Shown: piece after piece, positions 34,373 through 43,621 of the stretch
How positions within the stretch are numbered: position 1 is the stretch's first letter
How the letters are laid out: each line of letters begins with the position of its first letter
NCBI RefSeq assembly: GCF_018863395.1
Contig: NZ_JAHKRR010000002.1
Location: forward strand, 434,001-498,000
Direction of reading: 5' to 3'
Length of the DNA stretch: 64,000 bases
Source: Sinomicrobium weinanense
GTDB lineage: Bacteria; Bacteroidota; Bacteroidia; Flavobacteriales; Flavobacteriaceae
Made by a program: the position numbers and the translations under genes
The notes under the pieces: model-generated
The model's database searches: none
Told to the model about the DNA's origin: nothing
The model's input: only the letters and a program-made list of their open reading frames with translations

Positions 34373-35836
34373 TCAGAAGCCCGGGTTTTGCGGCAGATTT
34401 GGGTTGACATCCCTTTCGCGCTGGGGAATGGGGAATAAGCGATACTGGTCGCCCACAGTGATCCCCTTTACCTGCTGTACGGTTTGCTGCAATCTTCCGA
34501 GCCGGGTAAGGTCGAACCATCTTTGGCCCTCGGCTACAAACTCCCTTCCCCGCTCCTCTGCCAGGAGGTCGATAAAACCTTCGATAGTATCGGCCCGGGC
34601 TTCGTCGAGGCCTGCTCTTTTGCGTATCCTGTTCAGGTATTCATTGGCTTCGCCAAAATTCCCCAGCCCGGCCTGTGCTTCGGCATAGGTAAGCAATACA
34701 TCGGCATAACGGATAACCGGAAAATCATTAAAGGAATCCCCGGCTGTCGGGTTTGCTTCCCGGTCCCAGTATTTATCAATGTATACATGGTCCAGGTTTA
34801 CGGTAGAACTGTCCGAGGCTGTAAAACTGGTCATAAATGTATCTTCCCTGCGTTCGTCGGAAGTACCCAAGCCTTCGTACATCTGCGGATTGGCAACCTG
34901 CCATCCCTGGGTATTGGTAACTCCGTCCACTTCCCGGCTCAGTTCGGGCGGCAGCAGCCTTACATTGAACTGGCCCACTTCCCAGAAAGAGATGGCTCCG
35001 CCCCCATCTCCGAACCCCACGGAGAAAACCGCTTCCTTACCTCCCCGGTTTTCGATGCGAAAGGCGTCCTTAAACCTGTCCCATAATCCGTACAGACCGG
35101 AATCCATAACCTCGCGGGCTTTCCCGGATGCGAGTTGATATTCCCCTCTCCTGAGATATACTTTGGACAACAATGCTTTGGCAGCGCCGCGGGTGGCACG
35201 CCCTTCCTGTATATCTCCGTCGCGGGGAAGGGCTTCGGCCTGGCCCAGGTCTTCAATGATCTGGTTATAAACTTCGGCTTCCGGTGATGCTTCGGGATTT
35301 AACGGGGCGTCTTCGGAAATGATAAGAGGAATATCCCCGAACATCCGGACCAGGTTAAAATAAAGCAATCCCCGCAAAAACCTGGCTTCATTGACCAAAC
35401 GGCTTCTGAGGGTTCCGTCCATATCGATCAGCGGAATACGCTCTATGGCAATATTGGAAAGATAAATGGCCTTGTAGTGTATTTGCCATATTTCCAGGAG
35501 TGCTGTGTTATCGGCATTGTGGGTAAATGTCCCCAATTGATCGAACTGGGGGGCCCCGAGCTGGTTATTGTCCATTTCGTCAGATGCCAGGCCCTGGGTT
35601 ACCCAGAAGGTACTGTGATATATTCCTGCGGTGTTCCCCCTGGAGGCATCATAAGAACCGAGATAGGCATAAACGGAGTTCACTGCGGATATGGCATCCT
35701 GCTCTGTGGTATAGTAATTCCCCGTGCTGACCTGGTTCTTGGGATCTTCTTCCAGGAAGTCGCTGCAGGAAATAAACAGCAACACAAGCAGGATGCTGCT
35801 CAGTGTCTTTACCGGATCGTTATTTATTGGTGTCAT
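34373..35836 (-). CDS. susD: RagB/SusD family nutrient-binding lipoprotein (mannoside locus)
   Basis: The start is placed at MTPINNDPVKTLSS, 35 codons inside the longest frame, since it gives a lipoprotein signal (LVLLFISCSDF) and lies 16 bp after the SusC stop. The 487-aa protein shows the SusD layout: DFLEEDPKN at the front, TPR-like helices (EARFLRGLLYFNLVRMFGDIPLI; RGAAKALLSKVYLRRGEY) and the ending VNPNLPQNPGF. It caps the SusC channel and binds the glycan on the outer face of the outer membrane. Confidence 0.95.
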   Translation of the reverse strand: MTPINNDPVKTLSSILLVLLFISCSDFLEEDPKNQVSTGNYYTTEQDAISAVNSVYAYLGSYDASRGNTAGIYHSTFWVTQGLASDEMDNNQLGAPQFDQLGTFTHNADNTALLEIWQIHYKAIYLSNIAIERIPLIDMDGTLRSRLVNEARFLRGLLYFNLVRMFGDIPLIISEDAPLNPEASPEAEVYNQIIEDLGQAEALPRDGDIQEGRATRGAAKALLSKVYLRRGEYQLASGKAREVMDSGLYGLWDRFKDAFRIENRGGKEAVFSVGFGDGGGAISFWEVGQFNVRLLPPELSREVDGVTNTQGWQVANPQMYEGLGTSDERREDTFMTSFTASDSSTVNLDHVYIDKYWDREANPTAGDSFNDFPVIRYADVLLTYAEAQAGLGNFGEANEYLNRIRKRAGLDEARADTIEGFIDLLAEERGREFVAEGQRWFDLTRLGRLQQTVQQVKGITVGDQYRLFPIPQRERDVNPNLPQNPGF

Positions 35837-35852
35837 CGTTTTTCTTTTTGCG

Positions 35853-38800
35853 TTAAAATCCAAGGTTAATTCCGAAAGTATAGGTCCTGGTCTGTGGATA
35901 GTTTCCATCGTCCACCCCCACGATATTGGTCGTTCCGCCATAGGCGTTGCCCTCGGGATCGTAACCGCTGTAATCGGTCCAGGTGAACAAATTGGTTGCC
36001 GAAGCGTAGATACGAAGATTGCTCATCCCGATACGATCCATAAGTTTCTGCGGCAGGTTATAGCCCAGTGTTATATTCTTTACCCGAACATAGGAAGCAT
36101 CTTCGACAAAACGGGACGAAAAAACACTGCTAAAGGAATCGTCTGCCGCTGCCCTGGGATAGACATTTCCGGGATTTTCCGGGGTCCAGCGGTTACGGCC
36201 TGCTTTGGCCAGTACGTTTTGTTGTCCGTTCAGGTTTTCGAGGTTGACCAGGTTCATATTCACCATATCGTTCCCCTGGCTGCCCTGTATAAAAACATTC
36301 AGGGTAAAATTCTTATAGGAGAATTCGTTGTTGAGCCCCCAGGTAAAATCGGGTTCGGCAGTTCCTATGATGGTCCTGTCGTATTCATCGATAAATCCGT
36401 CGGGGGTGCCTTCGGGACCGCTGAGATCCTTGTATTTACGGTCACCGGCAACAGGTGTCTGGCCGCGGAGTGCCGGGCCGGAAGCGGCTTCCTCGTCCGA
36501 TTGGTATATGCCGTCGAAAACATAGCCTTCAAAAGTGCCTATCGGGTGGCCTTCCCGGAGAATGCTCCCCGCCACCAGGAGATTAATGTCTTCATCCCTG
36601 GCCAGGTTGGTCACCTTGTTCCGGTTGACTGAAAAATTGCCCGAAGTGTTCCAGGAAAATGTTCCGGTGAGAATGTCCGCTCCCAGTTCCAGGCCGAAAC
36701 CGCGGTTCTGAACATTCCCTACATTGAGCAATGTGGTCTGAAACCCGGTTGTAAAGGGGATCGGGGTTCCCAACAGCAGGTCTGAGGTCTTTTTGTCATA
36801 GACTTCTGCCGTAAGCCGTAATTTTCCGTTCAAGAATGCCATATCCAGCCCCAGGTTGGCCTGGCGCGTGGTTTCCCATTTCAGGTCACGGTTGGGAAAA
36901 CTGCCCGGCTCCCGTCCGTAAAATACTTCCGGGGCTCCCGGTCCGTTGTTAAACACCCCTTCGCCAAAAGGAGCTATCAGGGCCAGGGAATTATAGGGGC
37001 CGATGGACTGATTTCCCAGCACCCCGTAGCTCAACCTCAGCTTCAGGTCGCTGAAAAGTTCTGAATCTTTCATAAAATCCTCATTGATAACCCTCCAGGC
37101 AAATGCCCCGGAAGGGAAAAAGCCGTATTGATTTCCTTTGGAAAATTTGGAAGAGCCATCTACCCTACCGGAAAGGGTGAACAGGTATTTATTGTCCAGG
37201 GCATAATTTACCCGGGCCAGATAAGAGACCAGTGCCCATCTCGATTCGTCATTGACCGGGGGCTGGGGGTTTTCTGCGGCAGCAAGGTTGTGATATCCTG
37301 TTCTGCCATCGGGAAAACCGAAAGCAATGGCAGACAGGGATTCGTTCTCAAATTCCTGCAGGGTAAACCCGAGAAGAGCGGTGAGATTATTCCCGTTTTC
37401 AAAGGTCTTGTTATAGGTCAGTGTATTTTCATTGAGCCAGGTCAGGGCATTCAATGTAGAGACCGAGGCTTCCCCACGGCTGTTCTCGGTTCGTTTCAGA
37501 AAATTGGGACCGAAAGTACTGCTTTTGGTATTGAGCAGGTCTATACCGAAACTGGTGCGAAAGTCCAGGTTTTCGGTCAGGGAATATTCGGCGAATACAT
37601 TGCCCAGCAACCTCGATGTCACGGTCTTCGATTCGTATTCCCGGGCTTCGGCTACCGGGTTGGCCACGGCATCCTTGCGGTCGTGCTGAAACGTATACCC
37701 GCCGGGTTCATCGGGATTGTAAACGGTAAGTACGGGGTTGATCTGCAATGCATTGGCTATAACCCCCGGAACGATCTGACCGGGCCCGGTCAGGACCCCG
37801 TTGGAAATGATCCTGGCATAGGAAAGGTTGTTCCCTATTTTTAACCTGTCGCTTATTTTGCGTTCCAGGTTAGCCCGGAAAGAATACCTTTTGAAATCTG
37901 ACCCGACAACAATTCCGTCCTGGGTAAACAATCCTCCGGAAAGGGAATAACTGGTCTTTGCATCCCCACCGCTGAAGCTGAGCTGGTAGTCGGCAATGGG
38001 GGCCGCCCTGAACAGTTCTTCCTGCCAGTCGGTCCCTTTTCCCAGGGATCCCGGATTTACATATACCGGGTTTCTCCCGGCATTGATCTCCGCATCATTG
38101 ACCAGTTCGGCATATTCCCGGGCATTGAGAAGGTCGAGTTTACGGGATACTTCCTGCACGCCGTAATAGGCGTTGAAACTGATCGTTTCCCTTCCTTCCT
38201 TTCCCTTTTTGGTTGTTACCAGAACCACCCCGTTGGCTCCTCTTGAACCATATATCGCTGTTGCAGAAGCATCTTTCAGTATTTCAATGGACTCTATGTC
38301 ATTGGGGTTAATCGTAGCCAGCGGCCCTATTCCGGGGCCCCTGCCGCCGATAGAAGTTTCATTGCCATCGCTGTTGACCAGCATTCCGTCGATGACATAA
38401 AGAGGTTCGCTGCTGGCGTTCACGGAGCTTGTTCCCCGTATACGGATATTGGTCCCACCACCGGGTACTCCGGATGTCTGGGTAACCTGTACCCCCGCAG
38501 CCCTGCCCTGCAAGGCCTGCTCAAAACTGGGTGCCGGTACGGCCCGGAGTTCTTCAGCACTTACGGAAGAGACCGAACCGGTCAGGTCCGATTTGCGCTG
38601 ACTGCCGTAACCGATAACGACGACCTCAGAGAGACGGCCCAGGTCTGGCTCCAGCGCTACCTCCATTACGGTCTGCAATCCTACTGCGACCTCTTTTGGG
38701 GTAAATCCCACATAACTGAATACCAATATGGCATCCCGGTCGGGGACCTCGATCTCAAAGTTTCCGTCAAAATCGGCGATCGTACCGGTATTCGTTCCTT

Positions 38801-38966
38801 TGATCACAATATTACTTCCTGCAAGGACCTCTCCTTCGGTGGAGCGGACGGTTCCGGAAATCACTATGGGCTCCTGCCAGGGAAGTGCAAAAGCCTGAAG
38901 GGACAGTCCGAGGCAAAGCAGGGGCAGATACCGGACACGGGCCCTCAAAAATTGAAATATTTCCAT
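35853..38966 (-). CDS. susC: SusC/RagA family TonB-linked outer-membrane transporter (mannoside locus)
   Basis: The 1037-aa protein has a signal peptide (ending ALPWQ), a carboxypeptidase-like CarbopepD_reg domain (residues about 35-110), the plug domain (about 115-230, LQGRAAGVQVTQTSG and ILKDASATAIYGSRGANGVVLVTTKKG) and a 22-strand barrel ending RTYTFGINLGF. It imports oligosaccharides with energy from TonB-ExbBD. GH92 lies 36 bp upstream and susD 16 bp downstream. Confidence 0.97.
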   Translation of the reverse strand: MEIFQFLRARVRYLPLLCLGLSLQAFALPWQEPIVISGTVRSTEGEVLAGSNIVIKGTNTGTIADFDGNFEIEVPDRDAILVFSYVGFTPKEVAVGLQTVMEVALEPDLGRLSEVVVIGYGSQRKSDLTGSVSSVSAEELRAVPAPSFEQALQGRAAGVQVTQTSGVPGGGTNIRIRGTSSVNASSEPLYVIDGMLVNSDGNETSIGGRGPGIGPLATINPNDIESIEILKDASATAIYGSRGANGVVLVTTKKGKEGRETISFNAYYGVQEVSRKLDLLNAREYAELVNDAEINAGRNPVYVNPGSLGKGTDWQEELFRAAPIADYQLSFSGGDAKTSYSLSGGLFTQDGIVVGSDFKRYSFRANLERKISDRLKIGNNLSYARIISNGVLTGPGQIVPGVIANALQINPVLTVYNPDEPGGYTFQHDRKDAVANPVAEAREYESKTVTSRLLGNVFAEYSLTENLDFRTSFGIDLLNTKSSTFGPNFLKRTENSRGEASVSTLNALTWLNENTLTYNKTFENGNNLTALLGFTLQEFENESLSAIAFGFPDGRTGYHNLAAAENPQPPVNDESRWALVSYLARVNYALDNKYLFTLSGRVDGSSKFSKGNQYGFFPSGAFAWRVINEDFMKDSELFSDLKLRLSYGVLGNQSIGPYNSLALIAPFGEGVFNNGPGAPEVFYGREPGSFPNRDLKWETTRQANLGLDMAFLNGKLRLTAEVYDKKTSDLLLGTPIPFTTGFQTTLLNVGNVQNRGFGLELGADILTGTFSWNTSGNFSVNRNKVTNLARDEDINLLVAGSILREGHPIGTFEGYVFDGIYQSDEEAASGPALRGQTPVAGDRKYKDLSGPEGTPDGFIDEYDRTIIGTAEPDFTWGLNNEFSYKNFTLNVFIQGSQGNDMVNMNLVNLENLNGQQNVLAKAGRNRWTPENPGNVYPRAAADDSFSSVFSSRFVEDASYVRVKNITLGYNLPQKLMDRIGMSNLRIYASATNLFTWTDYSGYDPEGNAYGGTTNIVGVDDGNYPQTRTYTFGINLGF

Positions 38967-39002
38967 GAGAAACAGATTTTTGGTTGATATTAAATTTTCG
39001 GT

Positions 39003-41702
39003 CTAATCCTTAATTCCCCATTGCATATTGGGTTCAGGTCCGAGATAGAGTTCGAGGCTTCCACCCTTTTGAAATGTTTTGTGACGGAACCAGAAGCGGG
39101 TATGGTCCTCCCCGTTCAGGAGGGCTTTTTGGATATACATATTTTCCGGGCTGTTGTTATGGGTGATGATCTTAAATTCCTTCCCGGCGTAATAATTCCG
39201 GTCCAGTTTTATGGCAATTTCATCAAAAACCGGACTGGTTATATCATATTTGGGGTTTTCAGAGACATTTCCGTCCAGGCTAAAAAGTCCTATGGCCATC
39301 AGGGCGCTTACTGCTCCCATCTGCCCCTGGTCTTCATCGTGACCGCCATATCCCAGATCCGGGGTGATACCCCCGTAGGCGCGTTCTTTGACCTTTCGTA
39401 CCCAATACTGTGTAAGCCAGGGTTTCCCGGCATGGTTAAAAACATGGGCATTGGAACAGCCGGGCTGATTGGCATAACTGATATACCCCTCGTTGTAGGC
39501 AAAGACAAAGTCGTCCGGTGCTGCCATCTCAAAAGCGTAATTGAGTTTGTCGCAAAGCACTTCTTCCCCGCCCATTAATGCGGCCAGGCCGTCTATCTGG
39601 TGCGAAACGGACCAGGTGGCCTGCCAGGCATTGGCCTCGATCCAGCCTTCGCCGGAAAGCGGATCATTGTACAGAAAGTTCCCTTTACGGTCTTTGGGAA
39701 AGATCAACTTCTGTTCGGGGTTAAAAAGTGTTTTCCAACCGCCTGCGCGTTTGGAAAAGAAACGGTGATCTTCTTCCCGGCCCATGACTTTAGCCATCCG
39801 GGAAAGGGCATAATCCTGGAATGCCGCTTCGAGGGTGATCCCCGCATTGCCGGGCCAGTAACCGTTTTCGGTATAAAATTCGATGTCTTCCTTCGCTCCC
39901 AGCATACCGCCGGGCAACAGGTTCTGTTTTACTTTTTCATAGGCCAGGCCATGGTCTGCTTTGGTCAAAAGGCCTTTTTGAAAAGCGGAGGCAATGAGAT
40001 TGGTAGCCGGGGATCCTGTCATGATATAGGAATAACCGCCGCCGCAAGGCCCTCTGGGAAGAAGGCCTCCGTTGACCGCATACTGCACCATGGAAGCCGA
40101 CATTTCGTCCATGACTTCGGGCCACGCGAGCCCCCACAGTACATTGAGGTTCCATTGGGTCAGCCACCAGGCATCGGAATTGTACATGTTGAATTTCAAC
40201 TTTCCGTTCTTGCCTTCGGGCAGTTTTTTTATTGTAAATTCTGCATCTGTAAACGTTCCTTCGCGATGTCCTGCGGTTCTGTCCGGGTAATCACCGGATA
40301 TATCATTGATCTTTTGCCTGCCGAGAAGTACATGCCACAGGTCGGTGTAGAACTTTATCTTCTGCGCCCGGCTGCCGCCTTTGACTTCTATTTTCCCCAG
40401 CCAGTCGTTCCACGTATTCCTGGAATCCTTATGCACCTGGTCAAAATCCCAGTGCGGGCATTCCTCCCGGAGGTTATTCTTCGCATTTTCGATACTGGTA
40501 TAAGAGATAGCGATCTTCATTTTCAGCATATCGCCTGCCTTGACATCATACATGGCCGCACTTCCGGTACTGTCGCCCGATATTTCACGTATATCCCTGT
40601 GCCGTTCCTTCCCTTTCCAGCCGTCGAGCCTTTTAAAGGGGCGATCGAATTCGGCAGCAAAAAAGACCTTAACGTCGCGGGGGCCTCCCCAGAAACGGCC
40701 GGTAGTACTGAAATAGCCTTCGATTGCGTTTTTCCCACTCCTGAGAATACGGGCGTTTTCCATATTGATATTGCTTACATATCCGCCTAGGTTAAGGAGT
40801 ATCTGTGCCTCCATATCCCGCGTAAAGCGAAACCTGTAAAAACTAACCCGTTCGGTAGATGTAAGCTCTGCCCAGGTATGATGGTCCTTTAAATAAACCC
40901 GTTGATAGCCGGGTTGCACTATTTCGTCTTCGTGACTAAAGGCTGACTTCCATTCCTGTTGCCCTTTTGCCGGGTTTACGGTGGAAGTGGCCGGCATAAT
41001 TTCCAGCCCTCCGAGCATCCAGCTATGAATCTGTTCGAACCCCAGGATGTATCCGTCATTATAATTATATCCGCCGCCGTTCTGGTTTTTGTTCCGGGTC
41101 AGCGGTGCTGCACCGACCATGCCGAAAGGACGGGAGCCGGTAATAAAGAACAGGTACCTGCCGCGGTTGGTCTCAATGTAGGGATCGACCCAGGAAACAA
41201 AATCATTGTTTTCTTCCGGTGCGGCAAAGACCTCTATTTCTGAAAAGCCGAGGTCGCTGCCATTGCCGTCCGTCACCCGGAATTCCACCCATTCAACGGT
41301 TTTGGCATCAAACTTTATCTCTTTTCCTTCTCCATTGTTCGGTATACGGTTTACCCAAATTATACTCCCGTCGCTGAATACCAGTTTTCCCCCGGCCGTA
41401 AATTCCTTTTCCGAAGGCCGGTCATACAACACCACCCTGTCTATGGTCCTTGGCTGTTCCCATTCCAGTTTTATCCACGGGAAACGAATGTATCCCCAAT
41501 CGGTAGTCACCCCTTCACAGGCCCATTCCCCTATACCGGGGACACCGATCACCCCGTCCGCCACATGAGCGGGGCGGAATGTTTCGGACAGGGAAGTGGA
41601 AGCCGATATTTTAGCTTCACCTGCTATATTACCTGTTTGTGCATGTATAACGGCCAGCGGAAAAAAAAGACCTGTGATCCAAAGCCTGATCTTGTGTAAC
41701 AT
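39003..41702 (-). CDS. GH92 alpha-mannosidase with N-terminal galactose-binding-like domain
   Basis: The 899-aa protein has a signal peptide (ending IHAQ), an F5/8 type C-like domain (residues about 30-160, NIAGEAKISASTSLSETF) and the GH92 catalytic region: DPYIETNRGRYLFFITGSRPFGMVG near residue 190, GGYSYIMTGSPATNLIASAF near 560, and GYGGHDEDQGQMGAVSALMA near 800, the hallmark with the acid/base region. GH92 enzymes are calcium-dependent exo-alpha-mannosidases on N-glycans or yeast mannan. It is the first gene of the cluster; its promoter box and a 20-bp palindrome lie right in front. Confidence 0.96.
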   Translation of the reverse strand: MLHKIRLWITGLFFPLAVIHAQTGNIAGEAKISASTSLSETFRPAHVADGVIGVPGIGEWACEGVTTDWGYIRFPWIKLEWEQPRTIDRVVLYDRPSEKEFTAGGKLVFSDGSIIWVNRIPNNGEGKEIKFDAKTVEWVEFRVTDGNGSDLGFSEIEVFAAPEENNDFVSWVDPYIETNRGRYLFFITGSRPFGMVGAAPLTRNKNQNGGGYNYNDGYILGFEQIHSWMLGGLEIMPATSTVNPAKGQQEWKSAFSHEDEIVQPGYQRVYLKDHHTWAELTSTERVSFYRFRFTRDMEAQILLNLGGYVSNINMENARILRSGKNAIEGYFSTTGRFWGGPRDVKVFFAAEFDRPFKRLDGWKGKERHRDIREISGDSTGSAAMYDVKAGDMLKMKIAISYTSIENAKNNLREECPHWDFDQVHKDSRNTWNDWLGKIEVKGGSRAQKIKFYTDLWHVLLGRQKINDISGDYPDRTAGHREGTFTDAEFTIKKLPEGKNGKLKFNMYNSDAWWLTQWNLNVLWGLAWPEVMDEMSASMVQYAVNGGLLPRGPCGGGYSYIMTGSPATNLIASAFQKGLLTKADHGLAYEKVKQNLLPGGMLGAKEDIEFYTENGYWPGNAGITLEAAFQDYALSRMAKVMGREEDHRFFSKRAGGWKTLFNPEQKLIFPKDRKGNFLYNDPLSGEGWIEANAWQATWSVSHQIDGLAALMGGEEVLCDKLNYAFEMAAPDDFVFAYNEGYISYANQPGCSNAHVFNHAGKPWLTQYWVRKVKERAYGGITPDLGYGGHDEDQGQMGAVSALMAIGLFSLDGNVSENPKYDITSPVFDEIAIKLDRNYYAGKEFKIITHNNSPENMYIQKALLNGEDHTRFWFRHKTFQKGGSLELYLGPEPNMQWGIKD

Positions 41703-41729
41703 TGGGTATTAGTTTTGGTTGGTTTTTAT

Positions 41730-41749
41730 ATGTTCATACATATGAACAT
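41730..41749. promoter_or_regulatory. 20-bp palindrome, likely GntR operator of the mannoside operon
   Basis: ATGTTCATA-CA-TATGAACAT is a perfect inverted repeat 27 bp before the GH92 start codon and just downstream of a TACATTTG box, so a bound repressor would block transcription start. A related half-site lies in front of the gntR gene of the same cluster. Confidence 0.6.
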
Positions 41750-41753
41750 TTAA

Positions 41754-41761
41754 CAAATGTA
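41754..41761 (-). promoter_or_regulatory. -7 box TACATTTG of the mannoside operon
   Basis: The minus strand reads TACATTTG, matching TAnnTTTG; transcription would begin within the palindrome at 41730-41749. A TTG lies 14 bp further upstream, short of the usual spacing. Confidence 0.5.
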
Positions 41762-41915
41762 TATAAAAAAGAATACAATTATTACTAATCCGTCATATTT
41801 TTTGACATTTTATTATGGTATCATCTCTTTTATCCTCCTTTTGTTCCTCTCTGAAAAAACATTATTTTTATCGCCTTAAACTGTCTTTTATCAGATGATA
41901 AGGCAGTAAAATGCT

Positions 41916-42464
41916 ATGAAAGGGAATGCTAACCCTAAAACAACAATGCATTTACAGACCATCCAGGACCGGATCTATGACATACGGGGACAAAAAGTAA
42001 TGCTGGATTTTGACCTTGCCCGGCTTTATGAAACAGAGACCAGAACATTAAAACAAGCCGTACGGCGAAACATAGACCGTTTTCCGGACGATTTTATGTT
42101 TGAACTTACGCAAGAGGAGTATAATTCTTTAAGATCACAAGTTGTGACCTTAAAGAATACCGGGAGAGGAAAACACAGCAAATACTTACCTTTTGCCTTT
42201 ACGGAGCAAGGTGTGGCTATGCTCTCCAGTGTATTGAGCAGCTCCAAGGCCATTGAAATCAATATCCAGATCGTAAGGGCTTTTGTGTTTCTCAGGCAAT
42301 ATGCGCTTTCTCATAAAGACATTACCGACAAACTGCAGGAGCTGGAAAGCAAATACGATCAGCAATTCAAAGATGTTTATGAGGCCATAAACTACCTCCT
42401 GGAAAAAGACCACAGGGAAACAACTCAAAAAGAGCGGCAACGCATAGGATATAAAAGAGCATAA
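41916..42464 (+). CDS. ORF6N domain protein
   Basis: The 182-aa protein has an N-terminal ORF6N domain (residues about 12-105, IYDIRGQKVMLDFDLARLYE, FPDDFMFELTQEEY, FAFTEQGVAMLSSVL) and a helical tail with coiled coil (about 125-170). ORF6N is a phage-derived DNA-binding domain. In Bacteroidota such genes are common as chromosomal singletons; the role is unknown. MHLQTIQDR, ten codons in, is an alternative start. It points away from the GH92 gene and is followed by a small membrane protein. Confidence 0.9.
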   Translation: MKGNANPKTTMHLQTIQDRIYDIRGQKVMLDFDLARLYETETRTLKQAVRRNIDRFPDDFMFELTQEEYNSLRSQVVTLKNTGRGKHSKYLPFAFTEQGVAMLSSVLSSSKAIEINIQIVRAFVFLRQYALSHKDITDKLQELESKYDQQFKDVYEAINYLLEKDHRETTQKERQRIGYKRA

Positions 42465-42475
42465 CTAAAACCATC

Positions 42476-42628
42476 ATGTCGAAAAATAAAACACAATGGA
42501 CACTTTTTCTTATCGGACTGGCCATTACTATCATAGGCCTTGTTACCCGTAAATTTCTGTTTATTTTTCTATTGCTGCCTCTGGGATTTCTCTTCAACAA
42601 AAAGGAAGACAAGGACAGGAAACCATAG
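42476..42628 (+). CDS. Small two-helix membrane protein (50 aa)
   Basis: MSKNKTQWTL starts a 50-residue protein with two hydrophobic stretches (residues about 8-23 and 27-40) separated by TRK and a highly charged end (NKKEDKDRKP). It lies 11 bp behind the ORF6N gene and converges with the methyltransferase gene. The layout is that of a real small membrane protein; no family is recognised. Confidence 0.6.
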   Translation: MSKNKTQWTLFLIGLAITIIGLVTRKFLFIFLLLPLGFLFNKKEDKDRKP

Positions 42629-42647
42629 GTCTCTCAGGTATCCCGGC

Positions 42648-43376
42648 CTAACGCCTTCTCCTGAACTCACTTAAAAGTACGGCCGTGGCAGTAGCCACAT
42701 TAAGGCTTTCTGTCTGCTGCACCCTTCCGAAACGCGGAATCGAAATAAGGTGGTCTGCCAGTGACCTTATTTCCGCGGATATTCCATTGGCCTCATTACC
42801 CATCACCAGGATGCCCTTTTCGGGCAGCGAAGCGGTATATACATCGACTCCCTCCATATCTGCAACAAACGAGGGCAGTTCTGCATTTTTTATAAATTCC
42901 GGAAGGTCCCTGTACACCACATTTACCCGGGCCAGCGACCCCATGGTAGCCTGTACCACTTTGGCATTGTAGCAATCTACCGTTGTGGTACTGCACACCA
43001 GGTCTTCTATACCAAACCAGTCGCACAGCCGGATAATGGTTCCCAGGTTCCCGGGGTCGCGTACATCGTCGAGAGCAACGATAAGACCGGAATATCCCGT
43101 TTTCCGCTCTTCCGGAATGTCAAACAGGGCAAGTGCCTTGTTGGGAGTCTTCAATTGGCTCACCTTTTTCAGTATACTTTCCGATATTTCCCGTGACCGT
43201 TGTGCTGCAAAGGGAAACAATCCGCTATCGGTGGTGTACAGTTCCCGGAGTTCCATTCCCGCGTTGTGGAGCTCGGTGATGACCTTGACCCCTTCGGCAA
43301 TAAACATTCCGTGCCGGTTCCGGTACTTTTTTTGGTGTAAACCCGTTATTAGTTTAATTTCGTTCCTGCTAACCAT
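42648..43376 (-). CDS. SpoU/TrmH family RNA 2'-O-methyltransferase
   Basis: The 242-aa protein has an N-terminal RNA-binding part (ITGLHQKKYRNRHGMFIAEG, residues 7-26) and a SPOUT knot domain with the three motifs: DPGNLGTIIRLCDWFGI near residue 112, VMGNEANGIS near 188 and IPRFGRVQQTESLNVATATAVLL near 210. It methylates a ribose in rRNA or tRNA with S-adenosylmethionine. The divergent neighbour is tamL, an arrangement common in flavobacteria. Confidence 0.94.
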   Translation of the reverse strand: MVSRNEIKLITGLHQKKYRNRHGMFIAEGVKVITELHNAGMELRELYTTDSGLFPFAAQRSREISESILKKVSQLKTPNKALALFDIPEERKTGYSGLIVALDDVRDPGNLGTIIRLCDWFGIEDLVCSTTTVDCYNAKVVQATMGSLARVNVVYRDLPEFIKNAELPSFVADMEGVDVYTASLPEKGILVMGNEANGISAEIRSLADHLISIPRFGRVQQTESLNVATATAVLLSEFRRRR

Positions 43377-43503
43377 CCGTATCGTGTATTTTTTCCCTGT
43401 AAAATCTTAACATATTTTTCGAAATAAGATTGTAACCTCATTTTCAGGGAGGAATTCACACAAAATTTTTTCATCTTTGTTTTGCATAATTGTTGATAAG
43501 TAG

Positions 43504-43591
43504 TGGTTACAGGTCTCAGGTTACAGGTTAAAACACATCAGAATTAAATTTAAACTTGCAACCTGAAACCTATAACTTGCAACCTAAAACC
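43504..43591. repeat. Inverted GGTTACAGG word repeat between methyltransferase and tamL
   Basis: The left arm GGTTACAGGTCTCAGGTTAC is mirrored by a right arm of GCAACCTGAAACC and GCAACCTAAAACC words. The arms can fold into one imperfect hairpin of about 90 bases. Confidence 0.65.
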
Positions 43592-43621
43592 TTAATAATT
43601 TAAAAACCTGTCTTTTTTCCA

